In this document: piece after piece, positions 37,177-47,460 of the stretch
Layout of the letters: every line of letters begins with the position of its first letter
Position numbering within the stretch: the first letter of the stretch is position 1
Source: Stentor roeselii
Taxonomy: Eukaryota; Ciliophora; Heterotrichea; Heterotrichida; Stentoridae
DNA length: 64,000 bases
Assembly (NCBI GenBank): GCA_006503475.1
Contig: RSEH01000200.1
Location: 1 to 64,000, forward strand
Direction: 5' to 3'
Program-made: the position numbers and the translations under genes
Notes under the pieces: generated by a model
Seen by the model: only the letters and a program-made list of their open reading frames with translations
Told to the model about the DNA's origin: nothing
The model's database searches: none

Positions 37177-37803
37177 CTAACAACATTTCCCACCTTCACT
37201 CTTCTTGCTTGTCTTTTTTAAGTCGATGTTCGGCTTGAAGTCTTCTTCTTCTTTCACTTGACTTAAGGCTTTTCTTGCGATTGCTTGGAAGGCTTCGTCT
37301 ACGTTTAATGCTTCTTTTGCTGAAGTCTCGTAAAAGGGGATGTTACCGTTAGTGTTGCACCATTGAGATGCTTTTGAGGCTGGAACTTTTCGGTCGGGTT
37401 CTCTGTCTAGCTTGTTGCCTAGAACGACGAATGGGAAGTTGTCAGGATCTTTCGGGTTCGACTGGTTCAAAAACTCATCCTTCCACGAGGCCAACGATTC
37501 AAAGGTTTTGACAGCAGTGATATCATAGACCATGACACAGCAGTCAGCCCCTCTATAAAACGCGACACCAAGGCTTTGAAACCTTTCTTGTCCAGCAGTA
37601 TCCCAGATCTGCAGAGTGACAAGCTTATCATCTATCATGACTTCTTTCGTCAAGAAGTCAGCGCCAATGGTCGCTTTGTACTGCTGAGAAAAACGTTTAT
37701 TCACATACTGATTCATTAGAGAAGTCTTTCCAACTCTACTTAATAATTACGCTGAGTCTCCAAGGATAATTACTTTGAGAAGATGCTTTCGACCTGTTGA
37801 CAT
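37177..37803 (-). CDS. RAB7: Rab7-family small GTPase, one 15-nt intron
   Basis: CDS is complement(join(37177..37735, 37751..37803)), 203 aa. The first exon supplies [17 protein letters not shown] and the intron interrupts the P-loop codon for Ala18 (GDSAVGKTS); without splicing the GTPase would lack its P-loop. Switch [25 protein letters not shown] is the Rab7 signature; GNKLD (with the long [11 protein letters not shown]) and ETSAKEA are present. C-terminus GGKCC allows double geranylgeranylation. Rab7 governs late endosome/lysosome and phagosome maturation. The RMC1 gene in this window belongs to its exchange-factor complex. Confidence 0.95.
37736..37750 (-). other. 15-nt spliceosomal intron (phase 2) in Rab7
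   Basis: Coding-strand sequence gtaattattaagtag splits the P-loop. Removal restores GDSAVGKTS, an unambiguous proof of splicing from protein conservation. Confidence 0.97.
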
Positions 37804-37967
37804 ATTTATTTCGCTGGGTTCGAAACACGCTTAAATCATCGGAAAAACTTAAAAAATTGAAGAAAATTCTTGAAAAGGTTTAAATCCTGAAGTAAAATCG
37901 ATTTTTTCCTCTTTTATTCCACTTTATAGAAAAATTTTAAATTTTCAGATTTTTCTTTCAACATCGC

Positions 37968-40900
37968 ATGAAAAGTGTTAAATTAATAATGGATGAAGAA
38001 AATATATTCAAATCGGCTGACATCCTTGAGTCACAACTTGACAAAATTCGAGAACTGTATCTTTTACTAAAAGAACTGAAAAGTCGCCATGAAGTCACAA
38101 TGGACCCCAGGATGAAAACGCGAAGTCAAAAGTTGGTTTATTGTTCAAAGCAAGAAAATCCTCTTATAAAAGACCCAGACTCCCAAAAAGTCCACCGCGA
38201 GCAACTTATCAATAAAATCAGTGAAATCCCTTCATTGAAGCCAGTCGCTTTCTACGCAGATCAACTTTTTTCAGAGTACCTTTCAAGTGAGTTGAAAGCC
38301 AGTCCTTCTGACATCCGAAAGGTGGTCTCAGATCATTTTTTCAACAAGATTCGTTACTTACAACAGTTAAAATTTAAAATACTTTTAAACTGGGGCCACC
38401 AGGCTGAAGAAAGTCAAGAAGTTCATACAAAAGACTTAGAAATTCAATTAAAAGTCCTTCAAAAGCAAATCGAGGACTCAATTTCACGTTTTGAGCGACT
38501 TCGATACGACGAAGAATACGACAACACCCGTGCAAGGCCTTCTCCAAAGACTGAAGACGGTACAAACTTATTCCATGAAGAGCCAGTAGTAGCTTTCAGT
38601 AACCTTTCAAAAGACGACCTTCAGATTTACATCGAGGATGAAGTTTCCAGTCTTAAATCAAAGCGGCACTTATCACGTTTTCAATCTCGACTCACTTGGC
38701 TGTGGGTAGGTCAGCGAGTGAACATCTGGAAAGCCTCCATGGTTTACCTTAACACCCTACACAAAAAGTCCCTTACCCGAATGTTCCGCATAAAAGGCAA
38801 GGCCTTAGAGATGCCGACGGATCATCGCGAAAACATCGACATGCCCCCCACGATTATCACTTCTACTCAACAGCTCCAAGTCCTTCTTAACAGCATCGGG
38901 GAAGAATTCGGACTGAAGACTGACCTGGAGTTAGATGACGGTCACTCTTTAGCCTATCAAGTCACTCACCTCCTTCCTGAACTCTTCGAACTGCAGAGGC
39001 AAAGACTTGACTGGAACCCGACTGGCTCTCCAGAAGAAAGAGAAAAGGCAGAAATTCGATTCGCTAATTTACAGTCTTTAAAAGTCCATCGACTTTCAGC
39101 TATTCGCAAAGCTAATTCAGTTTCACAACCTGGAGGCGCTGAAGATACTACTTTAATCAGGCCTTTCAAAATGCTTGATGCGAAAAATGCTGAATGGCTC
39201 GGGTTCATCAAGTTGAAACCTCAGGTCAGCTCTTGGGAAAGACGACAACGGGCGAGACTTGACTGTTGTAAAAGAGATCAACTGCTTGAAAATGCTTTTA
39301 ATGTGCTTAACTTGCAGGACTTGCCTACTGTTAATAAGCTTTTAGAAGAGTTCGCTGTTGGATATGCTGATAGGGCTAATCGGATTTTAAAGGTCAAGCC
39401 AGAGCAGGTGAGATCTGAAGGGAGTGACTTGGGAGTATGCAGCAGTTACTTCACGAATATTATTATTGAGAGAAATTTAGACCCGAAGGTTGTGAGTGAA
39501 GGTGTTAACCTCCCTTCACAATGTATCAAGTCTTTGTACACCTTGAGTATGATTAAAAGTCGAAATAAAAAACAAGAACTTTTCAATATTTTAAATGTTT
39601 TTAGAGCTGTGCAGAAAAGACTTGCTTTTGATATCGCTGATCTTGGAACTCGAGAAGAGGTCAGACCTGATGAGCCTAGGACTGAACCTCCTCAGGTTAA
39701 AAAAGGATTTAATCCGTGTTTGGGTTACTCAGAAGGAGAAGTTATTGAATTCAGGACTAAGGCTTTTTTAGGGTTGAATGGCAGACGAGATACTATTGAG
39801 ACCTTGTATGGAGATTATTATGTCAGGAATAATAGAGGAGTGCATATTGTTTACTCTATCATCGACAAGGACTACTCAGAACTAGTAGAAGAACTTATTA
39901 AAATTGGAAGTTATTTCATTGAAAAGTACGAACAAAGTGACTCCAACTCTTTCATTGATCGAGATTTTTTTGCTTCGGAACTTTTAGAAGCTGAAGTTGA
40001 CTTCCAGACAACTAAACTACAGCTGGTGTTGATTTACCTGCAGATGTATGAACACGCTGTAGACAACCAGGCTGAAATCGCTCAGAAAATCACGAATCTT
40101 ATGAGCATGAGACCGCGACTTCATCTAAGAAGTACTTATTTCAGCCAAAGCTACTGGGCACATATCGATTCTTTAAAGTCTCAAATCGTCCTGCTTAACA
40201 CCCTGATCGACGTGAAAAACAATGAAAATCAATTCGACCCTCATATGTCAGGTCTCGTTCAAATCTCAGCAAATATTGATAAAAACTTATCCGAAATGAA
40301 TCTTTTAATGGAAATTGAATCTCCACTTCATTTTTCCGCTTTTGAAATGGCGACTTGGAATCAATGTTTGTATGAATGGAAAGTTTCTCAGTGTTACTCT
40401 TTGGTCTTGTTTGATGATGGAGTTCTTGTTGATAAGCCGTCTTTTATTCTGAGTCTTGCAAGAGAATTGAGTTTTGAAGTTCAGTCGGGAAATATCATTA
40501 ATTTTCCTATTGTTCCTCCTGGATTTTATGAGGGAAAAAAAGTTAAAATTCTCTCAGCTTGTCCTAGTGAATTAACTATTTGTTGCAATTATTTTGAATT
40601 GTGGAGACTTAGAAAATTACTGGAAAATTGTCTTATTGAATGTATGGTTCTTGAAGAGATTTATAAAAAACAGTCTTCTTTGATGAAAAAAGATATTCAT
40701 ACTGTTGAACATGCTGATCTTGGAATGGGATTGAGACATTTTCCTGAAGTTGATGATGGACCTGGAACTAAGGAGGATTATTGGCTCCCTGCTTTTGAAT
40801 TTGACTCGAAACTTAAAGCGCATTTTCATTTGTCTAGTATTCCAGCGGTTAAGTACTTAATGCTTCCCTGGGGAATAGAAGAGATGAGATCAATATATGC

Positions 40901-43900
40901 ATACCAAGTGATGCACAAGCACTTACTCTCCATCGCGATCCAACAAAACCAATTCGTTCTTGACAAATTCCTAAAAAACGTAGCAGAAATCGAGTTATTC
41001 CGAGACCATTCCCTAGTAAGTTCCAGTTTCACCTTCCCAGTGCGTTCTCTCTACCAAGACCACAAATTAAACCTCGAAAAAACCGATTCCGAAATAAAAA
41101 AAATCTTCTCTAAAATCGTAGTCGACGCTTCAAAAAACTACTTCGACACAAAATCCCGTAAAATGCGAAACCGCCAAAGAATGGAAGGCGCTTACAAAAG
41201 AATAGCAGAGAAATTTAAGTCCTTTTTCTTAGAAACCGACCATATCGGAATCCTTATCCGTAATCTGCGAGTTTTAATCATCGACGGGTACTGCCGCGAA
41301 GTACTTCGAGACGCTTACCACGACGCGATCCGAGTTCAACTATGTAAAATTTCACATGAATACAAAAGAATTTTGAAACTTGTACCGATGGATGTTTTGA
41401 ATGATACTTTTGAAGCTTCTGATGATAGACCGAAATCGATTCTAGATGGAGAAGTTGTTAATGTTGAATTTATTTTAACTGTTGATGAAATCATGAAAAT
41501 TAAAGGTTTTCGTGAAGAGGACAGGGAACACTGGAGGGGCTGGGAAGGGTTTATCAAGGCTGAGACTTCTGACGTGCTTAGTACTTATCGACCGCTGAAG
41601 ACCAGAGAGGCAGTGGTTTCTAATATGGTCTTTAAAAATGACTGGGAATTTAAATCGCAGTTGAGAACTGTTTTAGAAGTTTTTGTTTCTGTTGTGCAGG
41701 TTTTGCAGATCTGGACTTTTCTTAACTTGTTAGGAGAAAAAGTCTCTGAAGTTATGAATATGCAGGATTCTACACTTGCTGGGGAAAATTATTGGGGAGT
41801 TGATGTTACGAATGTTGGGGAAAAGTCGAAAAAGAAGATTTTGGATGAAATGCTTGATACTCAGAATCCGAAGTATTTACTTGAAGAAGCTATTAAAAGG
41901 TCTCTTAGCAATCTTAAAGTTATGTCGTTACAGTTTAGTGAGCTGCCGAGGACTGATGATATTCCCATGTCTATCTTTCAGGCTAGAAGAGCGTTTTATA
42001 TACTTGCACTTGCTTTGTTTCAGTCGTATCATCATAGTTTGATGCATGAAAAAAATCGTGACTCGGATAAGGTTATTGATTTCATTTCACATCTTTTTAG
42101 ACTTTCTAGGACTCGAGTACAGGTGAATTCCTTGCCAGTAGCATGTTTATTTTCAGACCCATCATGTGAAGTTCTAGAAAAAGTCCAAAGTAAAATCTTC
42201 ATCTGCAACGACATAGACGAGTTCCTTCCAGGGTGTTACATTTACGAGTTCGAATGGGGTATGTTAGAAGCAACATCAGAAGAGCGAAACCACACTTTAG
42301 CCACCACAACCGCAATGCAACTAAAACTTGAAAACCTTCTTTCCCTCCGCAGTTCAGCCAAGGGTTACTCCTCATTAGAAATCGCTCAATCAACCTGCAA
42401 CTACATGTCTCCAGAGCTAGAAGCCTGGCGTCTTAAAACATCTTTATTCGTGTTAAAATCCGGAGACCTAATCCGAGACCCTTCCCTTTACGAGAAACTT
42501 TTATCACAATTCAAAGACGTCCTCGAATGGCGTTCAAACAAGTCCTTCACTTCAGACACAGACGACCATGTCAGAAATCCAGTGATTTCAGAAGTAGTCC
42601 TTCTTCGAGAAATCTTCAACTCGAAGCTCTGCAACAGTTCAATTCATTTCATGCAGACTGTCGCTGACCAACTCTCCCGGGCGACGTCAGTCGACGCGCC
42701 TTGTGTAAGTACAGAAAACTTCACTTGTAACATTTTAAAGCCATTTACAGATATCAATCGAAAAGTAGGAGTTCTTCATAATTTTCTCAATGTTCTTAGA
42801 AATCGAGGGTCTATCGTTGATGCCCCGGTGACTGGGAAGGCCCTGGTGTTTTCAATGAAAGACTTGACACAACTTACGAAAAGATTCACTGAACAGATAT
42901 TGAGATATGTTGACAGTGAGTTCAGGGTCCAGGCGGAAAATCAAGAAATCGAACTTGTGAAGATCACGGCTGAAGTGATGAAGAGGAATAAAGAGATTCA
43001 TGTGTTTAAAAGGAATATTAAAGCCTTGCAAGAAAGTATTATCAACTTGGTCAGTTCACAACTGGCTCAAAAAGGAACTCAGCTTATTTATGAACTTGAT
43101 ATTTCTTTTAGACAACTCAGTGAAATCAGAGATAATAGTAAAAACCTTGAAAATCAACTGGTTTCTTTGATAAGGACTGAACTTTCAGATAAAATTCGCA
43201 GACAACAGCAGAAAATCAGAAGCCTTGAAGAAAAATTCACAGAGTTCAGAGAACAGGTGGCCCAGGAGATAAAAACTGACATCGAAAGCAAGAAAAATGA
43301 AGCACTTAACGAGCTAAAGGGCAGTGCAGGGAAGTACAAAAACATAAACACTTCAGAAGTGAAAGAATCAGTCAAAAACCCGAAAAGCAAGAGAACTCTT
43401 GTAAGGATTCAAGAAATGATAAAAAAAATGCTGCAACAAAATCAATGGGCTAGATTGAAAACTACTCAAAATTACGATAAACATCTACAGGACCTGAAAT
43501 CGCAACTTAGCTCTAATCAGTACCTCTGGGAACAGCTGAATGAGTCTCAAAGAAGAGAAAACTTATTGAAACAAGAACTTTCTTACACACAACAAGCTCT
43601 GTCAGCTGCTGAAAAACTCGCTGAAAAGCTTCAGACTCAAATCGAAGACATGAACAATCAACGCCTACGCCTTCAGCAGTACAAAGCGAATAAAGGAAAA
43701 AGACTGTCAGAACTTGAAGACCAGGTGAAGCAGTTTGAGAAAATCGAATATTTAGACAATCAGAAGCTTCTTAGTAGTTATATTAAACAGCAGAGAAGGA
43801 TTCAAATACAGAAAAATGGAGAAATGGACAGTTTTAATCAGTATTTAAGTCAACATAAAGGCTTTCAAAGGGAAATCAATGAATTAAAGCAAAAGATTAA

Positions 43901-44204
43901 GAAAGAGAGAAGACTGAAAATGGAAGCTTATGACCAGCTCAGCTTGTTTAAAGAAGAAATGCAGGGAATTGAACAGGACCAAGACCCCAGTCTTAAGCTC
44001 TGGCAAAGCAGGTATCATGAAATTTTAGATGAAATTCGCAGCAGTAAGGAAGAAAATATCAAATTGAGAGAAAGGATCTCTGACCAGGGAGACTATGAGT
44101 TTATTGACAAGTTTCCTGACTTGATTAGACCTAAAAGCAACTTGTCTTTACCAAGTGTTCATCTAAGGACCCCACGGTCTTCATCATTTAGAAGTAATCA
44201 TTAA
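37968..44204 (+). CDS. very large conserved-looking protein with C-terminal coiled coil, 2,078 aa
   Basis: The first or second ATG (MDEENIFKSAD, 9 codons... downstream near 37989) may start it. The single open frame of 6.2 kb has no introns that break it. Residues 1 to ~1,600 are largely alpha-helical and rich in Trp, Tyr and Arg, which suggests an ordered conserved fold (RLRYDEEYDNTRARPSP, WLWVGQRVNIWKASMVY, LVLFDDGVLVDKPSFILSLARELSF). Residues ~1,680-2,030 are coiled coil. I tentatively think of the large, poorly characterised CCDC162/DUF4549-type proteins, but I cannot confirm this from memory. No catalytic or membrane motif. A ciliary or cytoskeletal role is a guess. Confidence 0.85.
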   Translation: MKSVKLIMDEENIFKSADILESQLDKIRELYLLLKELKSRHEVTMDPRMKTRSQKLVYCSKQENPLIKDPDSQKVHREQLINKISEIPSLKPVAFYADQLFSEYLSSELKASPSDIRKVVSDHFFNKIRYLQQLKFKILLNWGHQAEESQEVHTKDLEIQLKVLQKQIEDSISRFERLRYDEEYDNTRARPSPKTEDGTNLFHEEPVVAFSNLSKDDLQIYIEDEVSSLKSKRHLSRFQSRLTWLWVGQRVNIWKASMVYLNTLHKKSLTRMFRIKGKALEMPTDHRENIDMPPTIITSTQQLQVLLNSIGEEFGLKTDLELDDGHSLAYQVTHLLPELFELQRQRLDWNPTGSPEEREKAEIRFANLQSLKVHRLSAIRKANSVSQPGGAEDTTLIRPFKMLDAKNAEWLGFIKLKPQVSSWERRQRARLDCCKRDQLLENAFNVLNLQDLPTVNKLLEEFAVGYADRANRILKVKPEQVRSEGSDLGVCSSYFTNIIIERNLDPKVVSEGVNLPSQCIKSLYTLSMIKSRNKKQELFNILNVFRAVQKRLAFDIADLGTREEVRPDEPRTEPPQVKKGFNPCLGYSEGEVIEFRTKAFLGLNGRRDTIETLYGDYYVRNNRGVHIVYSIIDKDYSELVEELIKIGSYFIEKYEQSDSNSFIDRDFFASELLEAEVDFQTTKLQLVLIYLQMYEHAVDNQAEIAQKITNLMSMRPRLHLRSTYFSQSYWAHIDSLKSQIVLLNTLIDVKNNENQFDPHMSGLVQISANIDKNLSEMNLLMEIESPLHFSAFEMATWNQCLYEWKVSQCYSLVLFDDGVLVDKPSFILSLARELSFEVQSGNIINFPIVPPGFYEGKKVKILSACPSELTICCNYFELWRLRKLLENCLIECMVLEEIYKKQSSLMKKDIHTVEHADLGMGLRHFPEVDDGPGTKEDYWLPAFEFDSKLKAHFHLSSIPAVKYLMLPWGIEEMRSIYAYQVMHKHLLSIAIQQNQFVLDKFLKNVAEIELFRDHSLVSSSFTFPVRSLYQDHKLNLEKTDSEIKKIFSKIVVDASKNYFDTKSRKMRNRQRMEGAYKRIAEKFKSFFLETDHIGILIRNLRVLIIDGYCREVLRDAYHDAIRVQLCKISHEYKRILKLVPMDVLNDTFEASDDRPKSILDGEVVNVEFILTVDEIMKIKGFREEDREHWRGWEGFIKAETSDVLSTYRPLKTREAVVSNMVFKNDWEFKSQLRTVLEVFVSVVQVLQIWTFLNLLGEKVSEVMNMQDSTLAGENYWGVDVTNVGEKSKKKILDEMLDTQNPKYLLEEAIKRSLSNLKVMSLQFSELPRTDDIPMSIFQARRAFYILALALFQSYHHSLMHEKNRDSDKVIDFISHLFRLSRTRVQVNSLPVACLFSDPSCEVLEKVQSKIFICNDIDEFLPGCYIYEFEWGMLEATSEERNHTLATTTAMQLKLENLLSLRSSAKGYSSLEIAQSTCNYMSPELEAWRLKTSLFVLKSGDLIRDPSLYEKLLSQFKDVLEWRSNKSFTSDTDDHVRNPVISEVVLLREIFNSKLCNSSIHFMQTVADQLSRATSVDAPCVSTENFTCNILKPFTDINRKVGVLHNFLNVLRNRGSIVDAPVTGKALVFSMKDLTQLTKRFTEQILRYVDSEFRVQAENQEIELVKITAEVMKRNKEIHVFKRNIKALQESIINLVSSQLAQKGTQLIYELDISFRQLSEIRDNSKNLENQLVSLIRTELSDKIRRQQQKIRSLEEKFTEFREQVAQEIKTDIESKKNEALNELKGSAGKYKNINTSEVKESVKNPKSKRTLVRIQEMIKKMLQQNQWARLKTTQNYDKHLQDLKSQLSSNQYLWEQLNESQRRENLLKQELSYTQQALSAAEKLAEKLQTQIEDMNNQRLRLQQYKANKGKRLSELEDQVKQFEKIEYLDNQKLLSSYIKQQRRIQIQKNGEMDSFNQYLSQHKGFQREINELKQKIKKERRLKMEAYDQLSLFKEEMQGIEQDQDPSLKLWQSRYHEILDEIRSSKEENIKLRERISDQGDYEFIDKFPDLIRPKSNLSLPSVHLRTPRSSSFRSNH

Positions 44205-44230
44205 GTTGTTTCCATAAGAAACTTATAAAA

Positions 44231-44692
44231 ATGATAGGGAGATCTTTGCGCCGATTATTCGCAGAAGCAGCCAAAAACGAAGGCCTGCTGGTGAGAATGT
44301 ACTCCCCGACCTTAACTCTTTACCACAACTCAACAAACGTGGAAACCATGATCTTCGAGTCACTTGACGGTGGAAAGGGACTTCTGAACAGTCAATTCAT
44401 GACATTCCAAACAACTTTAAGCCCAGGTATAATCGAGGTTCATTTGAAGGGAGGTTCAGTGAAGAAGTACTTGCACGTCGGAGGAATTCTTCAAAAGAAC
44501 CCAGACAACTCTGTAGACTGTGCATTATTCGAGGTGTACAACAAAGATGATATTGACTGGGAAGCACTAAAGAAAAGTGACGCGTTTGCACAAGAGCCGG
44601 TGGGTGACTCTTCTCCAGAAGCAGAGTTTTTGAGGAAACTGGGATTGAGCCTTAGAGAAGACGTGGTCTCAGCGTCAGTGAGTTTGGTTTAA
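44231..44692 (+). CDS. mitochondrial F1-ATPase delta/epsilon-type subunit-like protein, 153 aa
   Basis: The N-terminus MIGRSLRRLFAEAAKNEG looks like a mitochondrial targeting peptide. The body has the order of the beta-sandwich of mitochondrial delta (bacterial epsilon): VRMYSPTLTLYHNSTNVETMIFESLDGGKGLLNSQFMTFQTTLSPGIIEVHLKGGSVKKYLHVGGIL. This subunit sits on the central stalk of ATP synthase and couples rotation to the c-ring. The usual C-terminal helical hairpin is only partly recognisable. Sequence is divergent, as ciliate ATP synthase subunits often are. It follows the large gene by 26 nt and ends 19 bp from the stop of the convergent coaE. Confidence 0.68.
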   Translation: MIGRSLRRLFAEAAKNEGLLVRMYSPTLTLYHNSTNVETMIFESLDGGKGLLNSQFMTFQTTLSPGIIEVHLKGGSVKKYLHVGGILQKNPDNSVDCALFEVYNKDDIDWEALKKSDAFAQEPVGDSSPEAEFLRKLGLSLREDVVSASVSLV

Positions 44693-44711
44693 GGCTAGTT
44701 AATAGGATAGC

Positions 44712-45545
44712 TTATTTAGTAACCTTCAGCTGTCTCATGATTCTTTCTACTTCTCCTTCAAGTTGGTAGAAACTTCCTGTGTTGTTTATCACCAGATCAC
44801 TCATACGCACTTTGTCTTCTATCGGCATCTGGCAACCAATTTTGTTTTTCGCTTGCTGGGATGGGATCAAGTCTCTTTGACAAAGACGAGAAATCCACAA
44901 GTCCTTATCTTGAATGTAAACAGTTATTATAGGACAACAGAAAATAGGCATGATTTTTGACTCGAATAACAAAGGCGCATCACAGATCACTACTCTTACA
45001 CCTTTCAATCGAAAAGTTAAGATTTTCTTTAAAATTTCCCAAAAGATTATCGGCTGCATTATTCGGTTTAACTTTTTACGTGATTTTGGGTCATCAAATA
45101 TCAACTCTCCTAAACGTTCTCGGTTGATGTGTCCGTCGATTTGAAGGAAGTCTTTTCCGAATTGTTTTATGATTTCGTTGTAAGCTTTTCGCCCTGGACG
45201 AACGATTTCTCTGGAAATTTGGTCACAGTCGATTATTCCCACGGTTTTGAAGCGGTCACGAATTATGTTGACTACTGAACTTTTACCGCAACCTACACCA
45301 CCTGTTAGACCTGTCATTTGTAGGTTACGGCCGATGATGTTGAAAATTACTAGGACTGAAGATAGAGATATCATTTTGTTACGAGTTGATTTGAAGTACT
45401 TGAATATCGCTCCTTGCATGAAACCTAGACTGCAGAGGATTATTATTGATTTCGCACGAGATGAACGCTTCACTCGCTCTGAAGTCAGACCTGCAATGAA
45501 GGAAATAACAGAAAGACCTAAGGATAAACCAATTTCAGCGTACAT
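44712..45545 (-). CDS. coaE: dephospho-CoA kinase with N-terminal membrane segments, 277 aa
   Basis: The kinase domain starts near 76: MTGLTGGVGCGKSS (P-loop 79-90), IIDCDQISREIVRPG, FGKDFL...GHINRERLGELIFDDP, VVICDAPLLFESK and RMSDLVINNTGS follow the CoaE order exactly. It transfers phosphate from ATP to the 3'-OH of dephospho-CoA, the last step of CoA synthesis. The first 75 residues are an extra stretch with two to three hydrophobic segments (IGLSLGLSVISFIAGL, SIIILCSLGFMQGAIF, ISLSSVLVIFNIIG). The animal protein DCAKD carries a hydrophobic segment at its C-terminus instead. The N-terminal part may anchor the enzyme to mitochondria or ER. Confidence 0.93.
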   Translation of the reverse strand: MYAEIGLSLGLSVISFIAGLTSERVKRSSRAKSIIILCSLGFMQGAIFKYFKSTRNKMISLSSVLVIFNIIGRNLQMTGLTGGVGCGKSSVVNIIRDRFKTVGIIDCDQISREIVRPGRKAYNEIIKQFGKDFLQIDGHINRERLGELIFDDPKSRKKLNRIMQPIIFWEILKKILTFRLKGVRVVICDAPLLFESKIMPIFCCPIITVYIQDKDLWISRLCQRDLIPSQQAKNKIGCQMPIEDKVRMSDLVINNTGSFYQLEGEVERIMRQLKVTK

Positions 45546-45719
45546 TTTAAGACTATTATCAAAACATAGATTTTCTAACTCCTAAAACAATTTTCTATTT
45601 TCAATAAAGTTTTCCGTCTTCTCATCAAGAATTCATAAACTTTAAACTATTCTCCATCATATCTTCACCTTCACACAGTTCTTTGAATATAATTTAAATC
45701 CTGAACTATATTCCTATAA

Positions 45720-46256
45720 ATGTCTAAAAGCAAAGTAATCGAAATCAATTCCTTAGAAGATCTAGAAGACCAAGTCGATATTCTAAAGTCCTTATCAGAA
45801 AACCTTAAAAAGGCAGGTCTTGCGCGATCTGAATTAGAAGTGGTACTTAAAACTTAGTATATGAATGAGTACATCATTCTTGAAGATACTATTCATCAAG
45901 GCATAAAAATTTTAGATAAAAGCTTGAAAATTGCTCTAGAAAGACAAGCCTTTGATGGCCAAATCGAACTTTTCAATACTCTTACTTGTGACTTTCAAGA
46001 TAGCTGGAATGATGAATACTGGGCTTGCTATGAAATGATCCGAGAAGGAGATGCTTTTACAAAAAAGGTCAGAAATTCGGATGAGCAAATCAACCGACTT
46101 CAAAATTTGGCGATTATTTTAAATAAAGACTCAAAAGATGATAAAAAAGAAGAAAGCAAAGCACTAGAAGAAGTTGATGAACTTTCAAAAAAATACAAAC
46201 CTGGCAACCATTCAGAGCCGATAAATAGAAAATGTTGTGACTGCTTAATTATGTAA
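45720..46256 (+). CDS. hypothetical CaaX-ended helical protein, 178-residue class (about 173 aa), one 15-nt intron
   Basis: CDS is join(45720..45842, 45858..46256). The first exon (MSKSKVIEINSLEDLEDQVDILKSL) is open for only 41 codons and runs into the intron; splicing joins SELEV to YMNEYIILEDTIHQ. The start lies in CCTATAAATG. The protein is helical and acidic-basic, without a known domain. It ends in NRKCCDCLIM; CLIM is a CaaX box whose final Met favours farnesylation, with further cysteines next to it for palmitoylation. I infer a small membrane-tethered adaptor. Starting instead at the internal Met 45861 would drop the first exon. Confidence 0.8.
45843..45857 (+). other. 15-nt spliceosomal intron (phase 0)
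   Basis: gtacttaaaacttag, with GT...AG ends and a terminal in-frame TAG. It links an upstream ATG-initiated 41-codon exon to the downstream frame. Confidence 0.88.
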
Positions 46257-46431
46257 CAATTATTCACTGTTATAATATCTCTAAAATCCTTCAAATTTTT
46301 TCATAAAATTCAAATAATTCTCAAAAAAACCTGAAAAACCTAAAATCCTGAAACTTCCTCAAAATTCCAAAAAACTTTCTCAATTTTCTAAATCTCGCTT
46401 TAATTTTTTTCTAACATTCAAACTAAACAAA

Positions 46432-47460
46432 ATGGACCTTAAAGTAGGAGGAAAATATCGTCTAGGCCGAAAAATCGGTCACGGTTCATTTGGAGACATT
46501 TACCTGGCAGTGAATATCCAGAACAACGAAGAAGTAGCCGTGAAGTTAGAAAAGGTGCGTTCAAGTCATCCCCAGCTTCTATACGAGTCACGAGTGATCC
46601 GGTCCTTGCAAGGAGGAGCAGGAATTCCAAACATTCACTGGTACGGCGTAGAGGGCGACTACAACGTGATGGTCATGGAGTTGTTAGGTCCTTCCTTAGA
46701 AGACCTGCTTCAGTACTGCAAGCCACACCTTTCAGTGAAGACTGTCTTGATGTTGGCAGATCAGATGATAGCGCGAGTCGAATACGTCCATTCCAAGAAC
46801 TTCATTCATCGCGATATAAAACCTGACAACTTCATTATTGGACTTGGACAAAAGGCTCATTTGGTCTATATTATTGACTTCGGCCTCTCGAAGAAGTACC
46901 GAGACTCGAAAACTAATCAACATATTCCTTATCGAGAAGGAAAAAGTTTGACTGGTACTGCTCGGTACGCCTCTATTTTCACTCATCTTGGAATTGAACA
47001 GTCAAGACGTGATGACTTGGAAGGTCTCGGGTATGTCATGATCTATCTGCTTAAAGGTCTTTTACCCTGGCAAGGGCTTAAAGGGGACACGAAGAAGGAA
47101 AAGTACCAGAATATCACTGAAAAGAAAACAAGCACTGCTGTTGAAGTACTTTGTGCGGACTTGCCTATTGAGTTCTCTAATTATATCAACTATTGCAAAA
47201 GTCTTAGGTTTGAAGATAGACCTGATTATGCACTTTTAAGGAGAAACTTTAAAGATTTGTTTGGAAGACTTGGCATGGCTGTGGATTATATGTATGATTG
47301 GTGCCTGCTTAAACAAAATGAACAGGAAAGTAAAAAAGTTGAAGCTGCTCAGAATACGGCACAGGAAGAATATAAACAGCCCAGGCCCAGACCTACACAA
47401 AAACAAGGAGCTGGACCTACTCCAAAAATAGTGACTATACCGAGTCGGGCATTAAAATAA
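46432..47460 (+). CDS. CSNK1: casein kinase 1 (delta/epsilon-like), 342 aa
   Basis: A complete CK1 catalytic domain: [11 protein letters not shown] at 16-26, VAVKLE with Lys38, HRDIKPDNF (Asp128, Lys130), [10 protein letters not shown] (Asp149), TGTARYASI and [30 protein letters not shown]. The RYAS/SRRDD elements are specific to CK1, which lacks the APE motif. The tail after 300 is short and rich in Gln, Pro and Thr. CK1 is a constitutively active Ser/Thr kinase acting in trafficking, axonemal regulation and timing. It is the canonical copy; a diverged paralogue lies at 60918-61976. Confidence 0.97.
   Translation: MDLKVGGKYRLGRKIGHGSFGDIYLAVNIQNNEEVAVKLEKVRSSHPQLLYESRVIRSLQGGAGIPNIHWYGVEGDYNVMVMELLGPSLEDLLQYCKPHLSVKTVLMLADQMIARVEYVHSKNFIHRDIKPDNFIIGLGQKAHLVYIIDFGLSKKYRDSKTNQHIPYREGKSLTGTARYASIFTHLGIEQSRRDDLEGLGYVMIYLLKGLLPWQGLKGDTKKEKYQNITEKKTSTAVEVLCADLPIEFSNYINYCKSLRFEDRPDYALLRRNFKDLFGRLGMAVDYMYDWCLLKQNEQESKKVEAAQNTAQEEYKQPRPRPTQKQGAGPTPKIVTIPSRALK

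Noticed and set aside
37808-37830. GGTTCGAAA motif suggestive of a tRNA T-arm
   Set aside because: No matching A box, anticodon stem or acceptor stem around it. It is the Rab7 5' flank.
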